From Anaerolineaceae bacterium (GTDB taxonomy: Bacteria; Chloroflexota; Anaerolineae; Anaerolineales; UBA11657): a stretch of DNA of 64,000 bases. This document shows positions 18,733 to 27,070 of the stretch, one piece after another. The DNA lies in NCBI GenBank assembly GCA_003569365.1, contig BGOS01000023.1, forward strand, positions 1 through 64,000, given 5' to 3'. The translations under genes and the position numbers were made by a program. The notes below the pieces were generated by a model that ran no database searches, had not been told where the DNA came from, and saw nothing but the letters and a program-made list of their open reading frames with translations. Each line of letters begins with the position of its first letter. Position 1 is the stretch's first letter.

Positions 18733-19758
18733 TCAAGTATGCGAGCGTGCATATTGAACCGGCTCCCATACATTGGTGCTTAGCGATCGCTCAACCGCTA
18801 ACGAGACGGCCATAGCATTCAGTGCGTCGGCTGAGGAAACTTCGGCTGGGGTGCCATCCAAAATCCGGGAGACAAAGGCACGCTGCACATTGCCCTTAAA
18901 TGATGCATCATAATTTAAGTTTACCAGCTCAACTGGAATTGCCGCGTCCCGCGAGTGATAATGCACCCCTCCCAGAAAATCATGCTTGAAGCTGCCGGCA
19001 ACGCCATGCACTGCAAGGCAGTGATGGTGCGGTGTGGCGCAACCAAAATTTGCTGTAACCTTAGCGGTTTTGCCATCCGTGAACTTCAATAGCGCCGTCA
19101 CGATGTCTGGATACTTAAACTGAGTGCCGTGTGTGGTTATTTGATTGCCTACTGCGACGACCGCACTTATCCGGCCGCCAGAAAGCCACATGATCAGATC
19201 GATTAGGTGAATTGCGCCACCGTGGCTGACCGAGTAAAACGGGATTTGGCCGCGCCAGCCTGCAGTGAGCTTTTCAACGCGCCCATAATTGTAATCGCCT
19301 TCAAGATGAAACAGGCGCCCGAGCGCGCCCGACTGAATTCGCTGGCGCAGCTGTTGAAACTGCGGGAAACTCCGCAAAACCAAATTTGATGAAAGCTGGA
19401 CTTCTGGATGCGCGCACAGCGCAGCGTCAATCTTTTCAAATTCACGGTCGGTAAGACAAAGCGGCTTTTCGACGAAGACATGTTTGCCAGCGTTGACTGC
19501 GGCCAGCACTTGCTCGCCGTGGTGTGTGTCGTAAGATGCAATCGAGACTACATCAATTAGTGGGTCCGAAAGAATATCTGCGGCGTCCGTTGTTAGACGG
19601 CAGTCGGGGTGTTGCGCACCAACTTCTTGCAGCCGCTGTTCATCAATGTCGCAGATTGTGCCCAGTGTGCAGCGCGCGTGCGCCTGATAAATTGCGGCGT
19701 GGCGGGCGCCCACGCCCAAGCCAATGACGCCGGCGCGTAGGTAACGGGGGGAGGTCAT
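18733..19758 (-). CDS. Gfo/Idh/MocA-family sugar oxidoreductase
   Basis: This NAD(P)-dependent oxidoreductase has 341 residues. The N-terminal Rossmann fold carries LRAGVIGLGVGARHAAIYQ, then DVVSIASYDTHHGEQVL and the catalytic-site motif HVFVEKPLCLTDREF with the EKP lysine. The C-terminal sheet domain includes the His-containing segment GGAIHLIDLIMWLSGG. I use ATG 19758, because the upstream stop TGA shares a base with it (TGATG), although an in-frame start exists at 19794. Members of this family oxidise or reduce a ring hydroxyl of nucleotide sugars or inositols. Here it may make the 3-keto sugar acted on by the aminotransferase downstream, as in WlbA/WbpB-WbpE pairs. That pairing is an inference. 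Confidence 0.88.
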   Translation of the reverse strand: MTSPRYLRAGVIGLGVGARHAAIYQAHARCTLGTICDIDEQRLQEVGAQHPDCRLTTDAADILSDPLIDVVSIASYDTHHGEQVLAAVNAGKHVFVEKPLCLTDREFEKIDAALCAHPEVQLSSNLVLRSFPQFQQLRQRIQSGALGRLFHLEGDYNYGRVEKLTAGWRGQIPFYSVSHGGAIHLIDLIMWLSGGRISAVVAVGNQITTHGTQFKYPDIVTALLKFTDGKTAKVTANFGCATPHHHCLAVHGVAGSFKHDFLGGVHYHSRDAAIPVELVNLNYDASFKGNVQRAFVSRILDGTPAEVSSADALNAMAVSLAVERSLSTNVWEPVQYARSHT

Positions 19759-20438
19759 CACAGACACTCGGAAACGCTTGCGAGTTCGCTCCAAGTCCCG
19801 GGTCGATTTCCGGATCGTTCCAGTATTGCGGCGACTCTGGCGAAGTCTAGTTCAGTGTCAATACTGAGATTTATATCTCCGTAGTTTCTGCCGCTCGTAA
19901 AGCTCGCGATTCGAAAAACCGAGGCATTCTCGTAGTAGAACCGAGTGACATGCTCTTGTTGGTCGCTGGTGGAAAACGTGTCGCAGACCTGCAAGAAAGT
20001 TTCGGTCAATAACACTTCTACCGACTGCCCTTTAGGAAAGGTGCGCGTTACGATATTAGTTGCGAGATCGCAGGCTCCCGCATGAAAGTAGCGCACTGCC
20101 TGGTCGACAAGCGCCGCATCGATCAGCGGGCTGTCACCGCTAACGCGCAAAAATTGAGCGGCGCGTTCCTGCTCAAGCACCTGCCGAAAGCGCGCCGCTA
20201 CGTTGTCAAGTGATCCGCGAAAGCAGCGCACGCATTCCAACGCACAAAATTCCGCAATGGGGTCGTCGCTGGTGTTGTCAGAAGTGGCGACTACTAAACG
20301 GCTAATGGTTTTTGAGCGGCTGAGGCGGTCGAGCGTCCTCCCGAGAATTGCCCGGTCTTTTAGTTGCAATAACATTTTTCCCGGCAACCGCCTCGAGCTC
20401 ATTCGGGCTTGGAGTATGCAGAGCATATGGGACTGCAA
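19758..20438 (-). CDS. spsF: SpsF-type cytidylyltransferase
   Basis: This 226-residue nucleotidyltransferase resembles SpsF (spore-coat polysaccharide protein F), a relative of CMP-sialate and CMP-Kdo synthetases. The N-terminal signature is LCILQARMSSRRLPGKMLL, followed by LGRTLDRLSRS, VVATSDNTSDDPIAEFC and FLRVSGDSPLIDAALVDQAV, then a dimer-arm region HVTRFYYEN. It would activate the NeuB product as a CMP-sugar. It heads the island operon. Possible starts are TTG 20438 and ATG 20426, and ATG is favoured because a -10-like TATAGT lies at 20443-20438. The stop overlaps the next start in a TGATG. Confidence 0.88.
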   Translation of the reverse strand: MQSHMLCILQARMSSRRLPGKMLLQLKDRAILGRTLDRLSRSKTISRLVVATSDNTSDDPIAEFCALECVRCFRGSLDNVAARFRQVLEQERAAQFLRVSGDSPLIDAALVDQAVRYFHAGACDLATNIVTRTFPKGQSVEVLLTETFLQVCDTFSTSDQQEHVTRFYYENASVFRIASFTSGRNYGDINLSIDTELDFARVAAILERSGNRPGTWSELASVSECL

Positions 20439-20443
20439 CTATA
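20438..20443 (-). promoter_or_regulatory. -10-like TATAGT upstream of the island operon
   Basis: TATAGT on the minus strand lies 11 nt before ATG 20426 of the spsF-like gene, which would give a leader of only a few bases. No -35 match is evident. It is the only promoter-like site seen ahead of the 11.4-kb run of overlapping island genes (20438 to 8996). The region 20444-20717, between the divergent genes, shows nothing else recognisable. Confidence 0.4.
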
Positions 20444-20717
20444 GCGCGAAAATGGTGCGTCTGTGGGTGGTGTTAGGCTCTGTAGAGATAGGCGGGGCAG
20501 CATTGTTTACGAGGCACAAACATAACTCCTTACGCGTGACACCAAGATTGGTCTGGGCACCGCCTCTCCATAGCCCGTGCAACTACTGACTATGCTCTGT
20601 TAGGCAGCCAATTCTGGCCGTCGTTCCCTGCTAAGAAACCTGCGCGCTTGATGTTTTCGGCCCCGTGGACGTCGAGTCGCTGGGTCTTGTTTGGTGCACA
20701 GCGTTCCCTGATCCCGT

Positions 20718-20723
20718 TATAGA
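20718..20723 (+). promoter_or_regulatory. -10-like TATAGA ahead of the trans-sulfuration gene
   Basis: TATAGA sits 12 nt before ATG 20736. If it is the -10 box, the transcript would start near 20730, so the ATG at 20724 would lie upstream of the transcript. The actual start would then be 20736 with a leader of about 6 nt. Confidence 0.35.
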
Positions 20724-21938
20724 ATGGACACCAGGATGACCAACCTCAAAGCTGTTCCCGGCCCTTCCACGCGCGCGGTGCATGCCGGCACCAGCGGTCC
20801 GCACGCGCACAATGCAATTGTGCAGCCGGTGGTGCAGAGCGCCACTTACACCTTTGCCGATACGCAGGACCTGACGCAGCACCAGCAGGCGACGCTGCTG
20901 GGGCAGGCGGGCGACCGCGTGGACTACGGGCGCTACGGCAATGCAACCGTGGCAGAAGTGGAGCGCCGGCTGGCTGCGCTGGAAGGCAGCGCAGAGTGCG
21001 TGCTGTTTGCATCCGGTATGGCGGCGGTAACCACCACACTGCTCGCGCTGCTGGGATCCGGCGCGCACATCGTAATCACTGACGACTCTTACCGGCGCAC
21101 GCGCCAGTTCTGCCTCACCTTTCTAAACCGCTTTGGGGTGGAGACGAGTGTGGTGGCAGCTGCGGACGTGGGCGCGCTGGCAGCGGCCATCCGGCCCAAC
21201 ACACGCATGCTGGTGTCTGAGTCGCCCACTAACCCGTACCTGCGCTGCCTGGACTTGAATGCATTCGCGGCGCTGGGCCGCAAGCACAACATCTATACGC
21301 TGATCGACTCTACCTTTGCGACGCCGTTGAACTGCCGGCCGCTGGAGCATGGCGTGGATCTGGTGATCCATTCTGCCACCAAGTATCTTGGCGGCCACAA
21401 CGATTTGCTGGCCGGTGCGCTGTGTGCCAGCGCGCAGCTGACGGGCATCGTGCGCCAGCTGCAGTTTTTGCTGGGCGGCGTGCTGGATCCGCAGCAAGCG
21501 TTTTTGCTGGGGCGCGGGTTGAAGACGCTGGCGCTGCGCGTGCAGCGCCAGAATGAAAACGGGCAGCGCGTGGCAGAGTTTTTGGCTGCGCATCCGGCGG
21601 TGGAGCGCGTTTGGTATCCCGGGCTGCCAACGCACCCCGACCATAAAACGGCGCGCGCGCAAATGCGCGGCTACGGCGGCGTGGTGAGTTTTGAGGTGCG
21701 CGGCGATCTGGCGGCGGCCAGCCGCGTGGTGGACCGCGTGAAGATTCCGTTGATTGCGCCCAGCCTCGGCGGTGTTGAGTCTTTGATTGAGCAGCCGGCG
21801 TTGATGTCTTTCTTTGAGCTGGACACGGCGGAACGGCTGGCGGTGGGCATCAAAGATAATTTGATCCGGCTGGCGCTTGGCATCGAAGACACTGCGGATT
21901 TGATCGCCGACTTGCAGCAGGCACTCGCAAGTAACTAA
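20724..21938 (+). CDS. Cys/Met metabolism PLP enzyme (cystathionine gamma-synthase/lyase family)
   Basis: This 404-residue fold-type I PLP enzyme is of the trans-sulfuration family. It has STRAVHAGTS at the N-terminus, VDYGRYGNATVAEVERRLA, FASGMAAVTTTLLALL, SESPTNPYLRC, YTLIDSTFATPLNCRP and VIHSATKYLGGHNDLLAG, where the Lys of SATKY forms the Schiff base, and SLGGVESLIEQPALMS near the C-terminus. Whether it is cystathionine gamma-synthase, a gamma-lyase or O-acetylhomoserine sulfhydrylase cannot be settled by eye. The start may be ATG 20724 or, more likely, ATG 20736, since a TATAGA (20718-20723) ends just before the first. It stands alone between the island and the next operon. Confidence 0.9.
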   Translation: MDTRMTNLKAVPGPSTRAVHAGTSGPHAHNAIVQPVVQSATYTFADTQDLTQHQQATLLGQAGDRVDYGRYGNATVAEVERRLAALEGSAECVLFASGMAAVTTTLLALLGSGAHIVITDDSYRRTRQFCLTFLNRFGVETSVVAAADVGALAAAIRPNTRMLVSESPTNPYLRCLDLNAFAALGRKHNIYTLIDSTFATPLNCRPLEHGVDLVIHSATKYLGGHNDLLAGALCASAQLTGIVRQLQFLLGGVLDPQQAFLLGRGLKTLALRVQRQNENGQRVAEFLAAHPAVERVWYPGLPTHPDHKTARAQMRGYGGVVSFEVRGDLAAASRVVDRVKIPLIAPSLGGVESLIEQPALMSFFELDTAERLAVGIKDNLIRLALGIEDTADLIADLQQALASN

Positions 21939-22040
21939 CTGCGCTGCATTGGGCTGCGCAAACGCAGCCGTACAGCCGGCAGCCGGCGCGCACGCAGCGC
22001 GCAGCGTTACCGGGCCGCTCCCCGTTTTTCAAACCGGCGT

Positions 22041-22046
22041 TAAACT
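22041..22046 (+). promoter_or_regulatory. -10-like TAAACT exactly 6 nt before start codon
   Basis: TAAACT is followed by six bases and ATG 22053. There is no Shine-Dalgarno sequence. The geometry places the transcript start at the A of the ATG, i.e. a leaderless mRNA. It is the weakest hexamer match in the set, but the spacing is identical to the others. Confidence 0.4.
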
Positions 22047-22052
22047 CACCGC

Positions 22053-24110
22053 ATGCCCAACCGGCTCGCACAAGAGTCCAGTCCCTATCTGCAGCAGCAC
22101 GGCAGCAATCCGGTGGATTGGTTTCCGTGGGGCGCGGAAGCACTGGCGCGCGCACTGGCCGAGGACAAGCCGATTTTTTTGAGCATCGGCTATGCCGCCT
22201 GCCACTGGTGCCACGTGATGGAGCACGAGAGTTTCGAGGATGCGGCCACCGCGGAAATTTTGAACCGCAACTTTGTGTGCATCAAGGTGGATCGCGAGGA
22301 GCGCTCCGATCTCGATTCGATTTATATGCAAGCCGTGGTTGCGATGACCGGGCATGGCGGCTGGCCGATGAGCGTGTGGCTCAACCCGCAGCGCGAGCCG
22401 TTTTATGGCGGCACATATTTTCCGCCGGAGCGCCGGCATGGCATGCCGGGTTTCAAAGAGTTGCTGCGCAATCTGGCTGAAGCATGGCAGCAGCGCCGCG
22501 GGGAACTGCAGGAGAATGCGCGCGCGATGCTTGAGCACTTGCGCAGCCCGGCGGCGGCGGGCGGGGCAGCCGGCGCGCTGCCGGATGCCGGCTTGCTGCC
22601 ACAGGCGCTGCAAGCAGTGCTGCAATCTTTTGACTGGAGCAATGGCGGGTGGGGCGCTGCGCCAAAGTTTCCGCAGCCCATGACGATTGAGTTTCTGCTG
22701 CGCCAGCATGCGCGCAGTGCGGACCCGCTGGCGCTGGAGATGGCGGAGCGCACGCTGCAGGCCATGGCTGCCGGCGGCATGTATGACCAGCTGGGCGGCG
22801 GCTTTCATCGCTATGCGGTGGATGACCATTGGCTGGTGCCGCACTTTGAGAAGATGCTGTACGACAACGCGCAGCTGGCGCGCGTGTACCTGCACGCGTT
22901 TCAGGTAACGGGCAAGCCGCTGTACAAGCGGATTGTTGAGGAGACTTGCGATTATCTGCTGCGCGAAATGACTGAACCGGGCGGAGGTTTTTATAGCGCG
23001 CAGGATGCGGACTCGGAGGGCGAAGAGGGGCGCTTCTTTGTGTGGAGTGTGGCTGAAGTGCGGGAAATCCTGCAGGTCGATGCGCCGCTGTTCATGGAAG
23101 CCTTTGATGTAACCGCCGGCGGAAACTTTGAAGGCCATTCTATTTTGCATGTGCAGGTGCCGCTGGCGCTGCTCGCAGAAAAGTACAAACTGGCGGAAGA
23201 CGAAGTGGAAAGCCGGCTGGCGCGTGCGCGCATGCAGCTGTGGGCGGTGCGCGAGCAGCGCATCAAGCCACTGCGCGACGAAAAAGTTTTGACGGCGTGG
23301 AACGGGCTGGCATTGGCCGCGCTGGCCGAGGCGGCGCGGGTGCTCGGGCGCGCGGACTACCTGCTGGCCGCGCAGCGCAACGCGGAGTTTGTGCTGGGCA
23401 CACTGCACACCGCCAACGGCCGGCTGCTGCGCACATGGCGCGCGGGCTCGCCCGCCAAGCTGAACGCCTATTTGGAAGATTACGCCAATTATGCTGACGG
23501 TTTGCTTGAGCTGTACCAGGCTACTTTTGAAGAGCGCTGGTTTGTGGCGGCACGGCAGCTGGCGGATGCGATGCTGGAGCACTTTGCAGATGACAGCGGT
23601 GGATTCTTTGACACCAGCGCTGACCATGAGCAATTGATCACGCGCCCCAAAGACTTGCAGGACAACGCGGTGCCCGGCGGCAACGGCATGGCAGCCGGCG
23701 TGCTGCTGCGGCTGGCTGCGTACACCGCCGACGCGCGCTACAGCAGCGCCGCCGAGCAAGTGCTGGCGCGCGTGCAGGCCAGCGCCGCGCGCTACCCGAC
23801 TGCCTTTGCGCAAACGCTGCAGGCGCTCGATTTTTATGCAAGCGCGCCGGCTGAGGTTGCGCTCGTGGGCCCGCTGCAGGATTCCGGCATGGCGGAACTG
23901 CTGGCTGAGTTGCGCGAACCTTATCGGCCGCATCAGGTGCTGGCATTGCTGCAGCCACTGGCCGGAAGCGCAATTCCCTTGCTGCACGGGCGCGTGCAGC
24001 TTGGCGGCCAAGCCACCGCGTATGTGTGCCGCAATTTTGCATGCCAGCTGCCGGTCACCACTCGGGCTGCGCTGCACAGGCAGGCGGGCAGTCCTGGGCA
24101 ATCACGGTAA
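22053..24110 (+). CDS. YyaL/SPATA20-type protein with thioredoxin-like domain
   Basis: This 685-residue protein is of the YyaL/spermatogenesis-associated-20 family. It has an N-terminal thioredoxin-like domain and a C-terminal (alpha/alpha)6-barrel resembling N-acylglucosamine epimerases. The start is diagnostic: [20 protein letters not shown], then [21 protein letters not shown] with a CxxC-like CHWC pair, then [17 protein letters not shown] and [13 protein letters not shown]. The barrel begins around residue 200 (GAAPKFPQP) and includes [27 protein letters not shown] and the [15 protein letters not shown] block. The biochemical function of the family is not established; a redox or sugar-related role has been proposed. 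The length is normal and the frame clean. Confidence 0.95.
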   Translation: MPNRLAQESSPYLQQHGSNPVDWFPWGAEALARALAEDKPIFLSIGYAACHWCHVMEHESFEDAATAEILNRNFVCIKVDREERSDLDSIYMQAVVAMTGHGGWPMSVWLNPQREPFYGGTYFPPERRHGMPGFKELLRNLAEAWQQRRGELQENARAMLEHLRSPAAAGGAAGALPDAGLLPQALQAVLQSFDWSNGGWGAAPKFPQPMTIEFLLRQHARSADPLALEMAERTLQAMAAGGMYDQLGGGFHRYAVDDHWLVPHFEKMLYDNAQLARVYLHAFQVTGKPLYKRIVEETCDYLLREMTEPGGGFYSAQDADSEGEEGRFFVWSVAEVREILQVDAPLFMEAFDVTAGGNFEGHSILHVQVPLALLAEKYKLAEDEVESRLARARMQLWAVREQRIKPLRDEKVLTAWNGLALAALAEAARVLGRADYLLAAQRNAEFVLGTLHTANGRLLRTWRAGSPAKLNAYLEDYANYADGLLELYQATFEERWFVAARQLADAMLEHFADDSGGFFDTSADHEQLITRPKDLQDNAVPGGNGMAAGVLLRLAAYTADARYSSAAEQVLARVQASAARYPTAFAQTLQALDFYASAPAEVALVGPLQDSGMAELLAELREPYRPHQVLALLQPLAGSAIPLLHGRVQLGGQATAYVCRNFACQLPVTTRAALHRQAGSPGQSR

Positions 24111-24128
24111 GCTTCCGATACCATCCCC

Positions 24129-24881
24129 ATGCCGCCGCTAAAGCCAACCCAAACCGTGCAGCTATTTGTCACCTGTATGGTGGACGCAGTCCGGCCGGAG
24201 ATTGGCGAAGCAACTGTGGCCGTGCTTGAAGCGCAGGGTGTGAAGGTGGAATTTCCTGCAGCGCAGACGTGCTGCGGGCAGCCGGCCTACAACGCCGGCT
24301 ATCGCAGTGAGGCGCGCGCCGTTGCTGCGCACTTCCTCAACGTCTTTGACGCCACCAGCGGCCCGGTTGTCACGCCGTCGGGTTCCTGCGCCGCGATGGT
24401 GCATCACGGCTTCGCAGATTTGTTTGGCGATGATCCTGTGCAGCTGCGCCGCGCCCAGGCAGTCGCGGCGCGCACCCGCGAGCTCTCCCAGTTTTTAGTG
24501 CATGATCTGAAAGTGACGAATGTGGGCGCCAGCTTCAACGGCCGCATCACTTACCATCCCTCGTGCCACCAGCTGCGCGGCTTGGGTGAGGGCACTGCGC
24601 CGCTGGCGCTGCTGGAGCAAGTGGCCGGGTCTGAGCTGGTGCCGCTGGCGGGCGCAGAAGAGTGCTGCGGGTTTGGCGGTTTGTTTTCGGTGAAGCTGCC
24701 GCAAGTTTCGGGCGAGATGGTGGCGCGCAAGACGGCCAACATTGATGCAACCGGCGCAGCCGTTTGCGTAACATGTGATGCGGGCTGCCTGATGAACATT
24801 GCCGGCCGGCTGCAGCGCGAGCAGAAGGCGGTGCGTTGTGTGCATTTGGCGGAAGTGCTGGCGGGCAGCGTGCCGGCATGA
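24129..24881 (+). CDS. lutA: Lactate utilisation Fe-S protein LutA
   Basis: This 250-residue protein has two cysteine-rich CCG-type domains. It is the LutA/YkgE subunit of the LutABC complex, which oxidises L-lactate to pyruvate. The first domain has VTCMVDAVRPEI, ACQ-type AQTCCGQPAYNAGY and PSGSCAAMVHHGF. The second has YHPSCHQLRGLG, AEECCGFGGLFSVKLP and VTCDAGCLMNIAG. These are the usual CCG-domain cysteine sets that bind Fe-S clusters. It starts 19 nt after the YyaL-type gene, and its stop overlaps lutB in an ATGA, so all three lut genes form one unit. No LutR or permease is next to them. Confidence 0.93.
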   Translation: MPPLKPTQTVQLFVTCMVDAVRPEIGEATVAVLEAQGVKVEFPAAQTCCGQPAYNAGYRSEARAVAAHFLNVFDATSGPVVTPSGSCAAMVHHGFADLFGDDPVQLRRAQAVAARTRELSQFLVHDLKVTNVGASFNGRITYHPSCHQLRGLGEGTAPLALLEQVAGSELVPLAGAEECCGFGGLFSVKLPQVSGEMVARKTANIDATGAAVCVTCDAGCLMNIAGRLQREQKAVRCVHLAEVLAGSVPA

Positions 24882-26482
24882 CGCTCACTACGCGCATTGA
24901 GCTGGCGCTGCACAACCCGCATCTGCAGCGCGCCCTCGACGCCAACTACACGCGCTCGCAAGAAAAGCGCAACATCTCGATGGGTGCGCTGCCCGACAGC
25001 GCGCTGGTGCGCGACCGGGCGCGCGCCATCCGGCTGGAGGCACTGCGCAATTTAGACCAGTACCTGGTGCAGCTGGAAACACAAGTTACCGCGTGTGGCG
25101 GCGTGGTGCATTGGGCTGCCAGCGCACAAGACGCCAGTGCCATCGTGGCGCGCATTGCCAAGGCGGCGCGCTCCCGCCTGGTGGCCAAATCCAAGAGCAT
25201 GGTTTCAGAAGAGATACACCTCAACAAGCGGCTGCAGGCGGACGGCTTTGAGGTTGTTGAAACTGACCTGGGCGAATACATCCTGCAGCTGCGCGGCGAT
25301 GTGCCTTCGCACATCGTAGCGCCTGCCATTCACCTTACACGCGCCGATGTGGCTGAGACATTTGAGCAGCAACTGGGGCTGCCGGCGGGCGTTACGCCGG
25401 CGCAGCTGGCCACAGATATTCCACTGCTCACATCCATGGCGCGCACCGCGCTGCGCAAGGTTTTCATTGAAGCGGGCGTTGGCGTTTCCGGCGTCAACTT
25501 TGCGGTGGCCGAGACGGGCGCACTGTGCCTCGTGTCCAATGAAGGCAACGGCCGGTTGGTGACAAGCTTGCCGCGCGTGCACATTGCATTGATGGGCATC
25601 GAGCGGGTGGTGCCCACCATGGCTGATTTGGAAGTGATGCTGCGCGTGCTCTCGCGCTCGGCCACCGGCCAAAACATTACCTGCTACACCAGCGTGGTGT
25701 GCGGCCCGCGCCGGGCGCAGGAGCCCGACGGCCCCACGGAACTGCATCTGGTGCTGGTGGACAACGGGCGCGCTGCCATGCTGGGCGGCGAGCTGGCCGA
25801 GGCGCTGCTGTGCATCCGCTGCGGCGCGTGCCTGAACGTGTGCCCGGTCTATCGCGAGATTGGCGGGCATGCATACGGCAGCGTGTATCCGGGACCCATC
25901 GGTGCGCTGGTGACGCCGGCGCTCGGCGGCATGCGCGAGTTTGGCGAGCTGGCGCAGGCCAGCAGCCTGTGCGGCGCGTGCCAGGAAGTCTGCCCGGTGC
26001 GCATCGACATTCCCACAATGCTGATCAAGACGCGCACACTGCATCTGGCTGCCACCGGTGGCGCCCCGGTTTGGAATGCCGGCTTAAAGATGTGGAGTTG
26101 GGCGATGCGCGCGCCGTGGATGTACCAACTGGGTTTGCGCATGGCGGCGTGGGGTGCTGCGCTGCTGGCTACAGCCGGCCCCTTGCGGCTGCCCGGCCCG
26201 CTGGCTGGCTGGACGGACCACCGCGAGTTTCCGGGGATCGCGTCCACATCCTTCCGGGCGCGCTGGGCAGCGCGCCAGCGCAGCCAGAATGCCAAGGCCA
26301 GCGCTGCGGCAAGCGCACGGATCGATGGGAGTTCTAGCAGCGCAGGTTGCGGCGCGCGAGGAAATGCTGGCGCGCCTGCGGCGCAGCCTGCAAGCGGGCA
26401 GCGCGCTGCCGCCTTTTGTGGCGGTGCCCACTCCGCCCGAGCCGCCGGCGCCAGACCAGCAGCAAATGCTGCGCGAGTTTGA
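24878..26482 (+). CDS. lutB: Lactate utilisation Fe-S protein LutB, C-terminal overrun into lutC
   Basis: This is the LutB/YkgF subunit, which combines an N-terminal LUD domain (VAETGALCLVSNEGNGR, GIERVVPTMADL) with a ferredoxin-like domain. The Fe-S cysteines are in CIRCGACLNVCPVY (near residue 310) and SLCGACQEVCPVRIDIP. A C-terminal stretch WTDHREFPGIASTSFRARW is where LutB proteins normally end. Here the frame runs on for about 70 more Ala/Gly/Ser-rich residues and overlaps lutC by 158 nt. In another frame a stop occurs at 26337, just inside lutC. A single-base shift near 26290 that removes the normal stop is therefore likely. The core is intact. Confidence 0.9.
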   Translation: MTLTTRIELALHNPHLQRALDANYTRSQEKRNISMGALPDSALVRDRARAIRLEALRNLDQYLVQLETQVTACGGVVHWAASAQDASAIVARIAKAARSRLVAKSKSMVSEEIHLNKRLQADGFEVVETDLGEYILQLRGDVPSHIVAPAIHLTRADVAETFEQQLGLPAGVTPAQLATDIPLLTSMARTALRKVFIEAGVGVSGVNFAVAETGALCLVSNEGNGRLVTSLPRVHIALMGIERVVPTMADLEVMLRVLSRSATGQNITCYTSVVCGPRRAQEPDGPTELHLVLVDNGRAAMLGGELAEALLCIRCGACLNVCPVYREIGGHAYGSVYPGPIGALVTPALGGMREFGELAQASSLCGACQEVCPVRIDIPTMLIKTRTLHLAATGGAPVWNAGLKMWSWAMRAPWMYQLGLRMAAWGAALLATAGPLRLPGPLAGWTDHREFPGIASTSFRARWAARQRSQNAKASAAASARIDGSSSSAGCGARGNAGAPAAQPASGQRAAAFCGGAHSARAAGARPAANAARV

Positions 26483-27029
26483 AACGCAGCTGAACATTTT
26501 GCAAGGGCGCGCAGTGCGCACGCCGCGCGCAAAACTCTCCGGCTGCATTGACGGCCTGCTGCGCGAGCGCGGCGTGCACACGCTGCTGGCGTGGGATGCG
26601 GCGCACCTGCCTGCGGCGCAGCTGCTGCAAGACTTGCAGGCGCGCGAATATCAGATTGTGGCGGCGCAAGTTCCGCAAGCAGAGCCGGCGCGGGCGCAGC
26701 ACTTGCAAAGCCTTGGCACGGCAGAGGCGGGCATCACGGGCGTCGATGGGGTGATTGCGCAGGTGGGCGGTTTGGTTTTATGCGGCGGGCCGGGGCGGCC
26801 ACGCCATGCTTCACTGCTGGCGCCGCTGCATATTGCGCTGTTCACGCCGCAGCAATTGTGGCCAACGCTTGCAGCGTGGCTGGCGGCGCAATCCAACGCC
26901 GCGCTGTTTGCGGAAAGCAGCAGCGTGACGGTGATTGCGGGGCCCAGCCGCACCTCGGACATTGAGCGCGTGCTGACACTGGGCGTGCACGGCCCGAAAG
27001 AACTGATCGCGGTTTGTATTGAGGACTAA
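26325..27029 (+). CDS. lutC: Lactate utilisation protein LutC
   Basis: This is the LutC/YkgG subunit of 234 residues, with a single LUD domain. Blocks are VHTLLAWDAAHLPAAQLL, GTAEAGITGVDGVIAQVGGLVL and the C-terminal SSSVTVIAGPSRTSDIERVLTLGVHGPKE-type signature (here AGPSRTSDIERVLTLGVHG). I use ATG 26325, which leaves a plausible N-terminal helix; the same frame is open further upstream, inside lutB, without family similarity. The lutA-lutB-lutC order is standard. A short hairpin follows between this gene and the convergent PIG-L gene. Confidence 0.92.
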   Translation: MGVLAAQVAAREEMLARLRRSLQAGSALPPFVAVPTPPEPPAPDQQQMLREFETQLNILQGRAVRTPRAKLSGCIDGLLRERGVHTLLAWDAAHLPAAQLLQDLQAREYQIVAAQVPQAEPARAQHLQSLGTAEAGITGVDGVIAQVGGLVLCGGPGRPRHASLLAPLHIALFTPQQLWPTLAAWLAAQSNAALFAESSSVTVIAGPSRTSDIERVLTLGVHGPKELIAVCIED

Positions 27030-27034
27030 CGCGC

Positions 27035-27050
27035 GCGCTTAACCAAGCGC
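27035..27050. terminator. Short hairpin between convergent lutC and PIG-L genes
   Basis: GCGCTT, a 4-base loop and AAGCGC form a perfect 6-bp stem in the 41-bp gap between convergent stops. There is no T-run on either side, so it would be a weak intrinsic terminator at best. It may instead protect 3' ends. Confidence 0.3.
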
Positions 27051-27070
27051 TGCCCGGCTGCGGCTGTGCG

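Noticed and set aside
4070-20717. Island as a prophage or transposon
   Set aside because: No integrase, transposase, tRNA, direct repeats or phage structural genes were found at either edge.
22029-24101. 690-codon minus ORF opposite the YyaL-type gene
   Set aside because: It is a GC-rich antisense shadow. The plus frame carries a full known family, while the minus product is His/Arg/Gln-rich without motifs.
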